DNA from: Trema orientale
Taxonomy: Eukaryota; Streptophyta; Magnoliopsida; Rosales; Cannabaceae
DNA length: 64,000 bases
Reading direction: 5' to 3'
Assembly: GCA_002914845.1 (NCBI GenBank)
Contig: JXTC01000110.1
Span: 10,001 to 74,000 of the forward strand
Made by a program: the position numbers and the translations under genes. Below the pieces are notes generated by a model that was given only the letters and a program-made list of their open reading frames with translations, was not told the DNA's origin and did no database searches. Below, piece by piece: positions 1 to 11,300 of the stretch (its first letter is position 1; each line of letters begins with the position of its first letter).

Positions 1-137
1 AGTCTTTCTCATTTTCTGTTCATGTATCTAATCAAATAAAAAAGTACCAAAAAAAAAAAGAAAGAAAAGGTCCGCCCATTATTCTTGCTAAGCTCAACTT
101 TATATCTCCTTCATTATAATCTTGCATCTCTTAATCC

Positions 138-1013
138 ATGAAGTGTGGGAAAAAAGTCAACAGAGCTCATCAGATGATCAACCATTTGTGTTTCTTTAGA
201 AACTCACTTCCATGGAACATTTTAGTGCCACTCTTTATTCTTCTTCTTCTTCTTCTTCTACTTGTTCCATTCATAGTTTTGATGGGGGTTTTGGGGTTGG
301 AATTCTTCTTCTCTGTCTTTCTTATAACATCTACAACCTTAGTTCTCTCTACTTTACTTATTTTCTTTAACCCTGTTTTGGTCCAAAAAGTACAAAATAT
401 ATATGAGAGTAAAGATGTTCTAAGCTTGAACGAAAGTAACAAAGATACTATCAACACTAGCACTACTACTACAACTCATCCGAACTCTCTGGATGACTCA
501 CTACCCGAAAATGAGTTCCTTGATCACCACTCGTCTACAACGGAGGATTCAGAAGTACTAGATGAAGATGAACATCAATGGCCATACAGAAACGACATCA
601 ACAACATCGACAAACGACAACAATGGATCATCAGCCCTGCCTCAACCGCAGTTTTCCCCGACGATGGCTCCATCTCCGACGAGGAAAGCCTCATTGAGAT
701 CTCTCTCCCAAGCGGGCACTACGTTGAACATCGTCACAATCACAAGGAAGCTCATGATGATCATGATTATCGTAATAAAGATCTGCAGCCATTAATGTTT
801 AATCTTCATAATCAGCAGAAGAAGAATAATAATAATATTATGGCTAAAGATCATGATCAGTTGTTTCCGGACTCCTTTAGCAATCTCTTCAAACAGCATA
901 GCTTGATGGAGTTGTTGGCCGAGATCAATGAGATGAATGAGGAAGAAAATTTGATCGAGATAGACATATCCATGGGATCCATCAAGTGCTCCAGGTTTGA
1001 GATTCAAGCTTGA
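138..1013 (+). CDS. Acidic two-pass membrane protein, function unknown
   Basis: This intronless frame encodes 291 residues. Residues about 27-49 and 53-79 are two strongly hydrophobic segments separated by a short turn, so the protein should sit in a membrane as a hairpin. The remaining two thirds are hydrophilic and very acidic, with a Thr/Ser-rich stretch (107-113), a His/Asp-rich stretch (194-211) and an Asn run. Two blocks look conserved rather than random: SDEESLIEISLPSGHYV at 180-196, and an acidic block ending NLIEIDISMGSIKCSRFEI at 271-289. They share the pattern LIEI-S/D-hydrophobic. I recall uncharacterised plant transmembrane proteins with similar blocks, but I assign no function. 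The first ATG is used; Met13 is an alternative start. The stop directly follows the second conserved block, which suggests a complete protein. A TATA-like run lies at about 100-105. Confidence 0.8.
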   Translation: MKCGKKVNRAHQMINHLCFFRNSLPWNILVPLFILLLLLLLLVPFIVLMGVLGLEFFFSVFLITSTTLVLSTLLIFFNPVLVQKVQNIYESKDVLSLNESNKDTINTSTTTTTHPNSLDDSLPENEFLDHHSSTTEDSEVLDEDEHQWPYRNDINNIDKRQQWIISPASTAVFPDDGSISDEESLIEISLPSGHYVEHRHNHKEAHDDHDYRNKDLQPLMFNLHNQQKKNNNNIMAKDHDQLFPDSFSNLFKQHSLMELLAEINEMNEEENLIEIDISMGSIKCSRFEIQA

Positions 1014-1810
1014 TCGGCTACCTTCACTTAATACTCAGCTTTTCCTTTTCTTTCCTTTTTTTTTTTTTTTGACTCTTAAAGTTTAAAGTTTTTGATCCAC
1101 TACATGGATTTTGGCTGGTATATTAATTAGGATTTTAATTATTACATGTACACTACTTTTGTGTTTTTTGTCGTGTTATAATAATAATAACGATAATATT
1201 CTGGTGCACTGGCCACTGAAATTACTGTGAAGCTGCTAATCTTTTACCAACTTTGTATACCGATTAAAGCACTTGTAGCATGGCCCATTATATACATACA
1301 TATATATATATATGTGTGTATATATATATATGTTAAATGCAAAAATTTATTAAAAGTTGTGTTAAAAAGTTTTTAAAGGTCATGACCAGTATTGGATTAC
1401 TTTTTCTGTTGATTGATCCCTCCTTTTTTTCTTTTTTTCTTTTTTTTTTTTTTTGGGGTCCATTTGTCCTCTTCGTTTACTTTTAGACCTATATTTATTA
1501 GATCTGAAAGATATTTCGGAGTTAAGATTAGAACTTATGTTATACGTTTCATTTTATAATTAGCACTTTTAAATGAGTGATCATGAGTTGAAGGATATTA
1601 ATGAAAAACATGGTGTTCCATATTGCGTGATCTTAATTTGATTATGATTATTATGATATTAAGTAAAACCACATCAAGGATGTTTAGTTTGTTTTCACAC
1701 GATAGCTTTTCTGTATAGATATTTCAACTATGTTAAATGAAAACATACATTTTTCAGCCAAGATCAGTCTATTATAGATGAGTATAGTAGTATACTGTTA
1801 TATATATATA
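1014..1810. other. 3' flank of the membrane-protein gene; no gene seen
   Basis: AT-rich sequence with T-runs near 1056-1070 and 1430-1455 and TA microsatellites near 1300-1331. It presumably holds the 3' untranslated region of the upstream gene. No reading frame or RNA gene is supported. Confidence 0.5.
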
Positions 1811-2055
1811 GTTGCCAATCTAATAGGTATTTTTTTTTTTTACTTATATAGAAGTATTTTTTTTTCCAGCCGTTAGATCATCATCTATAATTATGATTTA
1901 ACGGCTATAACGATGTACATGAAAATACGTACATTATTAATGTTATTTCTTTTTCTTATTTTTTACTATAAAAAAATGTGCATGATAAATTTTAATCAGC
2001 CAAAATAATACCTATATATAGATAAAAATATATATATATCTACTGGATTGGTGCC
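1811..2055. mobile_element. MITE, family A copy 1
   Basis: The left end GTTGCCAATCTAATAGGTAT and the reverse complement of the right end (GGCACCAATCCAGTAG) form imperfect terminal inverted repeats. The interior is alignable with a second copy at 12907-13142, including the central block around CCGTTAGATCATNATCTA. It is non-coding. The flanks are TA-rich, so I could not fix the target-site duplication. Confidence 0.6.
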
Positions 2056-2159
2056 TGTTGTGTGGTTTTTTGACCACCATAAATAGTTGACCTGCCTAAT
2101 TCATAAAAAGGGGAACTAGCTAATTGAGGAGATAATTACCCATTATTGTGTAGTCACCC

Positions 2160-2560
2160 AATCTCAATATTATATTTTATTTTAGTATGTAGTTTCCTAT
2201 TCACAAAATTAGGAAACCGGAAGCCACCCTCACCTATATAAAGGGGGCTCAGTCTCATAATTTATCATCTCACAATATCACACAATATCTGATAGTCATC
2301 TGACAATCACTTCACTATACACTCTTTCTCTGTAATCTCTCTCTAATTCTCTCTCTGCTCTCACCTTGAGATTTAGAGAAACTCTTGTAATTCTCCAGAA
2401 AATAGTGAAGAACAGTGGACGTAGGCTCATCTTTTTTGGGGCTGAACCACTATAAAATTCTTGTCTCCTTATTTACATTACTTTATCAATCTTTTTCACA
2501 CACAAGCCACATCTCACAATTTCCTATATTCATTGTTGACAAAACTTCCGTCAACGGTGC
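2160..2560 (+). mobile_element. LTR-like relic of a retrotransposon
   Basis: A TATATAAAGG box at about 2236 is followed by a CT-rich leader, then GTGGACGTAGGCTC at about 2416 and CTGAACCACTATAAA at about 2442. That pair is typical of the R/U5 part of plant retrotransposon LTRs. No gag or pol frame follows, and the exact ends and a target-site duplication were not found. It is probably a solo or truncated LTR. The family assignment is from memory. Confidence 0.5.
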
Positions 2561-2586
2561 CCTACATGAACTAGTAGGGTGAAGTA

Positions 2587-3243
2587 GAATACGTTAGGAA
2601 AAGTTCACATTGATAACTATACATCAACTGGCTCATACTCATCTGTACCGATGGAGGATTCAATATAATGCATTTGAAGCTAATAAAGATGAGGTTAAGA
2701 AGAATGCTATATATATATATATAATTTCTGATCTTTGGTCAGCATACTCAGGTTAGGTACTTTCATGATATTAATAATAAAGCTAACGTATGTAGGCTAG
2801 CTTACATCTCTAAAGTTAAAAGGAAATATATATATATAAGGAAAACAACAAGTATACAAATTTAGTTGGGTGATTCCCTTTCAAAAAAAATATATATATA
2901 GTTTGGTGATTATCAAATTTAACCCTCCATTAAATATTAAAATATAAAAAAAGGTGACAAACTATAAATTATTTACAAAACTAAGAATTTTATTTAGTGA
3001 AATATTTAGAATTTTAAAATTACTCTTACTTCATCCCGGTCGAAAATTTTTGACCATATAAAAAAAATGAAAAATGAAAGGAGGGCTACTGGAAAAGACG
3101 ACCGACTATATTCGACAATAATTGAATACGTTAGGAAAAGTCCACATTGATAACTATACATCAACTGGCTCATACTGATCTGTACCGATGGAGGATTCAA
3201 TATAATGCATTTGAAGCTAATAATGTTGAGGTTAAGAAGAATG

Positions 3244-3290
<47 letters not shown>

Positions 3291-3690
3291 CTGATCTTTG
3301 GTCAGCATACTCAGGTTAGGTACTTTCATGATATTAATAATAAAGCTAACATATGTAGACTAACTTACATCTCTAAAGTTAAAAGGAAATAGATATAAGG
3401 AAAACAACAAGTATACAAATTTAGTTGGGTGATTCCCTTTCAAAAAAAAATATATATAGTTTGGTGATTATCAAATTTAATCCTCCATTAAATATTAAAA
3501 TATAAAAAAAGTGACAAACTATAAATTATTTACAAAATTAAGAATTTCATTTAGTGAAATATTTGGAATTCTAAAATTACTTTGACTTCATCCCGGTCGA
3601 AAATTTTTGACCATATCAAAAAAATGAAAAATAAAAAATGAAAGGAGCGCAACTGTAAAAGGCGACCGATTATATTCGACAATGATTGAA
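2587..3690. repeat. Direct tandem duplication, unit about 537 bp
   Basis: Unit 1 starts at 2587 (GAATACGTTAGGAAAAG) and unit 2 at 3124 with the same words. The copies stay colinear to about 3666 with scattered substitutions. Both end in blocks resembling CGGTCGAAAATTTTTGACCAT, and more such words follow to about 3740, resembling transposon subterminal repeats. The second copy carries an expanded TA microsatellite (3245-3287). A frame over that microsatellite is not a gene. Confidence 0.8.
3245..3287. repeat. (TA)n microsatellite
   Basis: About 21 uninterrupted TA units. The corresponding site in the upstream duplicate (about 2708-2722) has only about seven units, so the tract expanded after the duplication. 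Confidence 0.95.
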
Positions 3691-4910
3691 AATTTTCGGC
3701 TACGATCAAAAATTTTTATTGCCAGTCGAAACAATCAGTATTTGTAGTCTAAATTGTTCGACATCAGTCATAAAATTTTGCTTTTAGTTGAACAGAGGCG
3801 TGGTTGAAATCAGGATCAATGTTGGTGACAAAATACTGGCGATGGCGACATAAGCAATTTGGATAAGCAATTTGGAGTTTATCGGGGAATAATGTATTTT
3901 AAAGTTTATTATAAAATGTAATATTCAAGTAATTTTAAATATGTGACATGATAATGAAGATTAGTTTTAATAATATTTTTAAGAAATAATATTAGGTATC
4001 CTAAAATTTAAACCAAATTTTTAATACACATGTGGCATATAAATTGGCATCATTTAGTCTGTAAATATGATTAATTTATTTATGGTAAGTTCTAATACAC
4101 CTATTGAACAATGCCAACTCATATGCCGCATGTGTTGGTATTAAAAATTTGGTAATAATCTTGATACACCTATGTAGTGAGCCTATTTTTTTATGAGAAA
4201 ACTAAGTGGATGACTAATTTTTTAAATTGGTTTAAGTATGTCTCCATAATTTAAAATTTATAGCTAAATATCTATTTTTTTTAAAACTTCAGTTGTGGAA
4301 TATGTTGTATTTCTATTTTTATTATTAAGTAAGTAGAATATTTAGTTATAAACTTTTGAGTGGATATATACTAAGTTTTGAGCCAAAAAATGGTTAAATA
4401 ACTGATCAACCCAATTTCTTGGTATTACTATGAATATTTGAGAAATTATCATAACGTTCCCCATATAGGGAACCTGGCTCAGCTCTTGGATTTTTGAAAA
4501 TATCAAAACCTATTCGTATTAGATTTTTTAAGGATAAAAAAGAGCCTCTGAATTTAAAACTTGGTATAAAGTTTCTCATCAAAAAGAGAAGTTTTTTATG
4601 TATTTCTCACTAATCTGGAAAGGGCATTTGATATGTCCATCAAATCAAATGTTTTTAATTTTTAAATCATCTAGGGCATGTTTATTAGTTCATATTTGAG
4701 AGGAAAAAAAATTGAAAAAAGAAAAATATTTTCCCTTTCATATAGTGTTTATATACCAATTAATTATATATGAAAGAGAATTCTAGCATTCCCCATAACA
4801 TCTCTTATTCCTCCCATTTCCATTTCACCCATTCTCTTTACAGATTAATAAAGAAAATACTAGCTTTCTCCATAGTGTTTTGCTATGAAAATTAATTACA
4901 GGTGAACAAT
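3691..4910. other. AT-rich spacer; no gene seen
   Basis: No open frame of note. Degenerate TCGAAAATTTT-type words continue to about 3740. The rest is AT-rich, ending at the CACTA element. Confidence 0.5.
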
Positions 4911-5270
4911 CACTACAAAAAAAAAGCCTTCTAGCTACAAAAAAATAAGTAGCTAAAAGTATGTTTTTAATAGCAAATAATTGTTTTGCTACTAAAAAAA
5001 TTGGTAGCTTGTTGGTAGCTATAACTCCGTAGCAAAAGATCTTTTGCTACCAAAAAAAAACTTAGTAGCAAAAGCCATATGCTTTCTGCTACCAATAATT
5101 GTAGCAAAAATTCTAAAATTTAGTAGCAAAGAGATCAAAATTTGGTGTCTATACAACTGTCTTTCTACCAAAATTTAGTAGCAAATGCTATAAAATTTGG
5201 TAGCGGATAATATGGTGTCTAATACAACCAAATCAAGCATTAGCTACTAGATAATTTCGTAGCAAAAAAG
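4911..5270. repeat. Left subterminal repeat zone of the CACTA element
   Basis: Dense, irregularly spaced copies of GTAGCAAAA, GTAGCTA and their complements TTTTGCTAC and GCTACCAA. This is the layout of En/Spm-type subterminal transposase-binding motifs. No protein is encoded. Confidence 0.75.
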
Positions 5271-6730
5271 ATGAATAATAAATTTAAATAACAAAATTAC
5301 AATTCTAATTTTATGATTTTACGATTATTAATATTTTTTTATTTCTTAAATTAATAATTAATAATTCTTTAATTATTTAGACATCTAAAATATAAAACAT
5401 CAAAATTAAACAAATTAATTATAAAATTAATATTATACAAATCAGTAAATATATGTACACATACGAATATGATAGTGTAATTTAATATTACAAGAATCGG
5501 TTATTTACTAGCTAACTAGATTGAATTGCATCCAGATCAAAGAGAAAAAGGACATTGATCCTTTTTTCTGTTTGCTATCTTTTTTTTTTTCAATACTTGT
5601 TGAAGCATTTTCTTCCCACTGCACCTCTGCAAATATGTTCCAAACTTTGGTCTTTCTCAATATCTATTTACAGCAAAAAAACACTGCAAGAATATGTTAC
5701 CCGTAAAACATTGTAAGAACATGCAAATACTTATACATTACAAATAATATAACATTGAAAACAAAAATAATGAAATAAAAATAAAAATGAGACACTGGAT
5801 CACAAAACCATGCATATGAACAGGTAGAGTATAAATTTAGAAATGTAATACCTTCTTAAAATATTTTGCAAAGATTACACAGAGCAATTGGATCAATCAT
5901 GGAACTTAATTCGACCTTGCTCTTGTTATCAAAATTTGAAGAAAGAAGATTCTTATATCAAACAAAAACCTACAATAGAACAAAATCACAGTGGCCATCA
6001 GAGTTTAAGTAATTATGCTAGAAATATAACTCTATGAAGCTCAATAGACAAGGCCATTGTTTAAAAAATCTTTAAATATCAACATTTTATCAACTTTTGA
6101 AAGCCATACGAGTTGACAAGATATATACATATATATATGTCATTACTTTCAATTTAATTAAACACCAATATTTCCTAGAAGAAACTAGTCGATGAGTTTT
6201 CATAAAATTCAAATACAAATGCAATAATTTCTGTATTATATAAGTTCATATCTCCATGAGTATAGGCAATATAATTGATAACAAATAACTAAACATGCAA
6301 CTCAAGAGGCCTCACCTTATTCATAAAAATTAGCTTCATATCTTCAAATACTTTGATAACTACAAGCTCAAAACAGAACAAACTACATCTTCAAATGCTT
6401 TAATGCTGACTTTTTTTTCTCAACTTTCATAAAAACATAAACTCATACCATGAATAACCAAAATCAAACTATGTTTTATGAAATCGATTTAGAAAAATTA
6501 CTCGCATCACTTAATGAGTACTAGTAAAACGAGTGCAAAAACCACCCATCAGTTTGAAACTAAGAGAACATGCATACTTAGCTTACATGGAAATTTAAAA
6601 GCGTTAGGACAATTGAAATGTGAATGAAATAACTATTCAATCCAAGGTCCCTCCATCACTTGAAAGGAAATGAAAGGATGAAAAGAAACAAACAGAAGCT
6701 CTTCAAATAATAAAAAAAAATTTGTTTTGT

Positions 6731-6802
6731 TTAACCGAATCCTCTGAGTAGAAAGTCACGTCCAACAATGCTCTCCAACACTGAAGACTTCTCCGAACTC
6801 TG
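6731..6802 (-). pseudogene. Captured dynamin-like GTPase exon fragment
   Basis: The minus strand reads QSSEKSSVLESIVGRDFLLR, then GFG and a stop. Plant dynamin-related proteins carry a nearly identical P-loop segment of the form QSSGKSSVLESIVG-DFLPRG. Here the P-loop glycine before Lys-Ser is Glu and the Pro before Arg-Gly is Leu, so the fragment could not form a working nucleotide site. It is preceded on the minus strand by an intron-like AG and is only one short exon. It lies inside the CACTA element, so I infer capture of a host exon. The identification rests on motif recall; a protein search would settle it. Confidence 0.7.
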
Positions 6803-7679
6803 TTATCAATTATCAAAGAACCATCAAAAAATAAAAAAAAAAAGAAAAAGAAAAGTTCGGAACAGAATCAAATTACCATTCTTAATCAAATTCTTACATA
6901 TGTATATATAATATTAGAGAAACTTACATATATATATATATACACTAGCATGAAAGGATTCAATATCTTAAGGTTCCATTAATATTGAGTATAAAAGCTA
7001 TGAATGACAGATTGTAAAATTCAGCAATTCGACAATTATCTTAACAATTTAATGTTCTTCCCAACGAGAAATGTTTTAGATTGTGTACACGAACTTTTAG
7101 TATAAGCTATAACTAGCATATAAACAAGGGTGAGAATGACTACGGTAAGCATGTTAGATAATTCAAATACCTCAACAGTAAAGGACATTGTAAAAGTGCA
7201 CATTGGACCTGAAGTCCCTTTAGCTGAAGCTACTAAGAACAATAGCACGTAAACTATTAGCCAAAAGGGTTCAGAAAACAAGAAAAATTTAGATCCAAAG
7301 TAAAAGGATTTCCCCCATAAAAGAATAAGAATGTCAGGTGGAAAAAAAAGGTTTTAGAAGCCTTAAGAAACCTTCCTAACAATTGTAATGTCCCACTCAT
7401 GAAAATCGATTGTAAGAAAAACAAGTACAACTGACAAAATTAAAGAATGGAACTTCGATGTTAGAATAATTATAACCTCTTTGACACTATGCAGTAACTG
7501 AAGCTAGGATCGTCCCGTTGTTTTTTTAAAAAACAAACAAATACTCCAAACTATTCTAACATTTAGGAATAAATAAATACACCATATCACATACACATGT
7601 CAATACATAAATGAAAAAAAAAAACACATCAGACAATGAATCAAATAGATGGAGAGCGTACTTTTTGCAAATCAACTTA

Positions 7680-7780
7680 TTTTTATTGTATTTTGAGCCA
7701 AAGCCATAAAAGAAGGCTCTACAATCTCTCAACAAAGCCTCAGCACAAGATAAAGCATTGACTCTGAGTTCATACCAAAC
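7680..7780 (-). other. Possible third captured exon (weak ORC2-like motif)
   Basis: The minus strand is open through WYELRVNALSCAEALLRDC and then RAFFYGFGSK. YGFGSK is a motif I associate with origin recognition complex subunit 2, where it follows a FELR-like segment, but spacing and context fit poorly. It is recorded as an open stretch of uncertain origin. Another minus-strand frame at 7036-7281 is equally unassigned. Confidence 0.25.
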
Positions 7781-7970
7781 GAAAAATCATTCAAATCCAA
7801 CAAAAAAAGATAAATCTCACTTATACATAATTTCCCTTACTGGGTTTTCAAACGTTTAGTATTGGGCTCAATAAGTCATCATAGAGAAAAAAAAAAGTAA
7901 AAAATAAATTAAAATAACCAGAGTTATGAAACTTTCTTAGTGGCGCGTCTAAGGGAAAGGAAAGCAGACC

Positions 7971-8054
7971 TTTCTGAATATTGTAATCGGCCAAAGTGTG
8001 ACAATCTTTAAGCAGCTTCCAAGTAAAAATCAAGTGCTGCCGATACAGAGGAAT
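7971..8054 (-). pseudogene. Captured ubiquitin-like fragment
   Basis: The minus strand reads IPLYRQHLIFTWKLLKDC, then HTLADYNIQK. Ubiquitin residues 36-63 have the form IPPDQQRLIFAGKQLEDG followed by RTLADYNIQK, so 18 of 28 positions agree and LADYNIQK is exact. Similarity stops immediately after the codon for Lys63, where GGTCTG could mark a former splice donor. Upstream sequence (about 8055-8240) is CT-rich and leader-like but not clearly ubiquitin. With the dynamin-like fragment, this indicates that the CACTA element took up pieces of at least two unrelated genes. No functional protein is predicted. Confidence 0.75.
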
Positions 8055-8934
8055 AACAGATCTGGTCACGAGTCCAAGAGAAACAGAGTTGTAAGGTTGA
8101 TTTGATCACAAATTCGAAGATCAAATAGAGAGATCAGTTCAATCAGTAAAGTTTCAGAGAGATTAAATTTGAATGGAGATGAGAGAGTTTTATTTATTTC
8201 AAGAGTTTTTTTTTTTCCTTTTTTCCTTATCTTCTTTAAGGAGCTCGCCAAAAAATTTTCCTAAAATTTTCCCGAACCGCGCCAAAATTTTGGGATAATA
8301 CTGAAAACATCCCCTAATTACAAAAATACCAAAAGTTTACCCTGTGTTTTTAAAGATACAAAATATATTCCTTTAGTTTGCAAATCATGCAAAATAAAAA
8401 TCTCTTCTAACATATTTTTGTTGATTTTGTCAATATTAATTTTGAAATAGCAAAAAAAAACCTTAAGAAGTAGTATCCAAACAACACCTTCAAATAAATA
8501 TTTCGTTAAAGATCGTAAAACTAAAAAAAATAGATAATAAGAAACAAAGCGTTAGAAAAATCTAATTTGAGTGTTCTATTTTTTTATTTTAGTAAGTAAA
8601 TCAAAGAAAAACAATCGTCTTCTTACTTTTTTTGAGTGCGAAAACTCAAAAACTCCTCTTAATTATTTCAAATCTGCTCCTTGTAAACAAATGTCCACAA
8701 TCTATATAGCAAAGATCCATAATCGTTCAAATTCATAACTCAAAATCCACTAGCATAGAGATAATTACAATTTACATGCATGGATGCATATAAAGGAGAG
8801 TTTGACTAAGAGTCATATAATTCATTGTTAAAACTTTACTTGTATTATTTTTGAATTATTTTGAATGAAGTTTAAAAAATATTTTATTACCATATAATTA
8901 CACTAAAAAAAGTGTTTATAATAATCTTTTTGCT

Positions 8935-9340
8935 ACTAATGCTTGTAGTGTCTAAACAAAAATATAGGAAATATACGTGTATTTGGCGATAAAATATGCA
9001 GTAGCACAAAATTTGCATAAGTCTAGCTATAAGAAACATTTTAAATTTCAGCTACTAACTATTTAGTAGCTAAAAGTTATTATTTGCTACTAACAATTTT
9101 TGGTGGTCAATAACCTATTAACCCACCAAATTTCACTTGTATTTTTTGCTACCAAAAGTTATTTTAGTAGCCAAAAAATTATCCGGCTACCAAAATTTTG
9201 GGAGCCAAAAGATTTGATCTCATTTGCATTGTTTCCTCTACCAGAACTTTCTGCTACCACAAATTGGTAGCAAAATACAATTTACTGCTACCAATATATT
9301 TTAGTAGCTGAAAATTTGGTTGCCAAAAGTCTCTTTTCTT
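8935..9340. repeat. Right subterminal repeat zone of the CACTA element
   Basis: Mirror of the left zone: repeated TTTTGCTACTAA, GCTACCAAAA and TTAGTAGC words in both orientations, ending at the GTAGTG terminus at 9341-9346. Confidence 0.75.
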
Positions 9341-9349
9341 GTAGTGAAT

Positions 9350-10847
9350 ATCACATCGCTCCCACGAGGATTGTATTCACTAATTACCACAATTATTCTA
9401 AGTCTAATCTTATTTGAAAATAAATTTAAAAAAAATGCTTTGAAATAAAATAAATAACTAAAATAAAATAAATGAAAGAACAATAAAAAAAAATGGGACT
9501 TCAAGAGATTAAAGACTTAGGGTTTTTGATTTCACTAATCATGTCTCTTATCTCATAATTAAATAAATCAAGTTATTATTCCATATGTTGGAAGTGAATT
9601 TTTCTAGTTTAATCATTAATTTTTGTCAAGTATTAACAATTCAATTTAATAAGCAAATCTCTTATATATTTCTGTGAAAATTCTAAACTAGTCAAATTTT
9701 ATTAAGAACATGAAATTCCTAAGTAAAACACAAATTACATAAATATCTCCATCTTATGTCAATTCATGGCATTCCAATTAAATTAAATTCAATTATTACC
9801 TTTCAGTCTCAAATCAAATATCAAATCATGTAATTGCTGATCAGGCAACCACAGGCATTAAGAACAAATTGAAATACTCAACATATATTAGAATAACTCT
9901 CAATTTAATTTAAACTAAGAAAATACAAACACTCATAATTCAACTACATCGTAGCCTTAGAAAATAAATTAGTTCATAGTTAAAGTAAAAGAAAACATAA
10001 TTCTAAACAGAAAAAGAATAAAAGGAAAAAAAAACCTCCAAGTGAATTCGAGTTGAGCACGCCTATCTCTAGTCCATGTCGTTCCTCTCCTCCTTTTGAA
10101 CTCTCTCTATCTCTTTTGTGGTCTAAAGTTATCAAAAATCGTCTCAAATAAACCTTCTCAAATAAGCCTTATCAGTCTCGATTTATAGAATTCTCGAATT
10201 GGAGACAAAACCGTAATAAAATTGAAGTCTAGTGCTCCTAAAACCACCAATATAGCACTACGGCGCTTACGCGCTCATGTCTCGGGTAGATTTCCCTTTT
10301 TCTCTGTTCTTTTTTTCGCTCAAACCTTTTTTTCTCTATTCTTCCCTCTTTCGTTTATCTTTTTTCAATTTCTGAGCTCAGGCGTACGTTCTTGTGCGGC
10401 ATATAATAATAAGCTCGGCACTAAACTGAGACAATTGGTTGGTAGAAAATGTAGAATTGTGGAGCTGATGTGGCGCCTTTCTATTAGAGGTAAAGTCGCG
10501 TCCACATGAACTGCGGAGCATGGAATCGTGCACGCCTTCGAGACCTGGCCAATACGCGCGGGCCCTACACGTTTGGTCCTCAGCTTCCCCACTCGCTGCA
10601 CTCTATGCGTGAGCTGTACTCGCTGATCTGATGGGACACCGAAGTCTATCCAACGGCCAAGATCGCGCCTTTCTATTTCGTCTGTAATCGAGCGATTGGA
10701 GCTTGTTTTTCCAGGTATTTTATTTTCCTTTTTTTTTCCTAAATCAAATCAATAAATTAATTTCAATGAAATTAAAATTAAAACCTGATTCAATTAAAAG
10801 AAATAAACATAACTAATACTTAAATTAAATATAAATCATTATTTAAA
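9350..10847. other. AT-rich repeat-like DNA with an embedded GC-rich, CpG-containing block
   Basis: From 9350 to about 10200 the sequence is AT-rich with features I associate with plant retroelement DNA, but it encodes nothing recognisable. About 10220-10700 is much richer in G+C and CpG (CTACGGCGCTTACGCGCTC; CCAATACGCGCGGGCCC) than its surroundings. Short frames on both strands across this block overlap one another and have no recognisable domain. The composition contrast suggests a separate origin or less methylation decay. Confidence 0.4.
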
Positions 10848-11272
10848 GGGTGATGTTTCAATGGAGATTTTTGTTTTTACTCCATGGATGGGTACTCTAA
10901 TTTGGGCCATTGGATTGTAATCTAATGGCTATAATAATATTAGTAGATTTATTAAAAATATTATTATAATTAATAAATATATAAATATAGAAAGTTATTT
11001 AAAATAAAAAAGATGGGTAACCTGATGAATTGGTTAATTTATTTTATTTTACTTTATTTTATAAGAAATAAAATTAGTGAAAAATACTTAATAACCCTAA
11101 ATTACTCTTAACTATCTTATTCGTAGGAAAAAAAAAAAACAACAACAACAAAAGATGTACAAATTTTAAGCTATTTGACGCATAATTTTTTTTAAAACAA
11201 ATTTTCTTTCAATGTAGTTGTTTTATTCATTTTTTATTATTTAAAAAAACAACTTATTCATAATATGAAAAT
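10848..11272. mobile_element. Truncated MITE, family B, running into the assembly gap
   Basis: It starts GGGTGATGTTTCAATGGAG and continues through TTTTTGTTTTTACTCCATGG, matching the left end of the complete element at 39666-40506. Its other end is not found: the sequence enters the N run at 11273 and does not resemble the family after it. Confidence 0.6.
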
Positions 11273-11300
11273 NNNNNNNNNNNNNNNNNNNNNNNNNNNN
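11273..11300. other. Assembly gap (28 N)
   Basis: Undetermined bases. The gap lies between the truncated family B MITE on the left and the inverted-repeat end of another element on the right, so the missing DNA is probably repetitive. Confidence 1.

Larger units (their letters stand above)
4911..9346. mobile_element. Non-autonomous CACTA (En/Spm-type) element with captured exon-like fragments
   Basis: The element begins CACTACAAAAAAAAAGCC and ends TCTTTTCTTGTAGTG, whose reverse complement is CACTACAAGAAAAGA. Both ends are flanked by the trinucleotide AAT (4908-4910 and 9347-9349), the 3-bp target-site duplication expected of CACTA elements. Both subterminal zones are packed with short words such as GTAGCAAAA, TTAGTAGC and GCTACCAAAATTT in both orientations, as expected for transposase-binding subterminal repeats. 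No transposase is visible in 4436 bp. The interior carries minus-strand exon-like fragments (dynamin-like at 6731-6802, ubiquitin-like at 7971-8054), making it a Pack-CACTA-type element. A second, weaker GTAGTG terminus at about 8941-8949 may be an older end. Confidence 0.85.

Noticed and set aside
3006..3329. 107-codon minus-strand frame with a Tyr/Ile run
   Set aside because: It is created by the TA microsatellite within the tandem duplication; there is no domain or codon bias.
10222..10601. Two overlapping frames in the GC-rich block (95 and 78 codons)
   Set aside because: They overlap on opposite strands, have no domain, and their length is explained by the higher G+C content.
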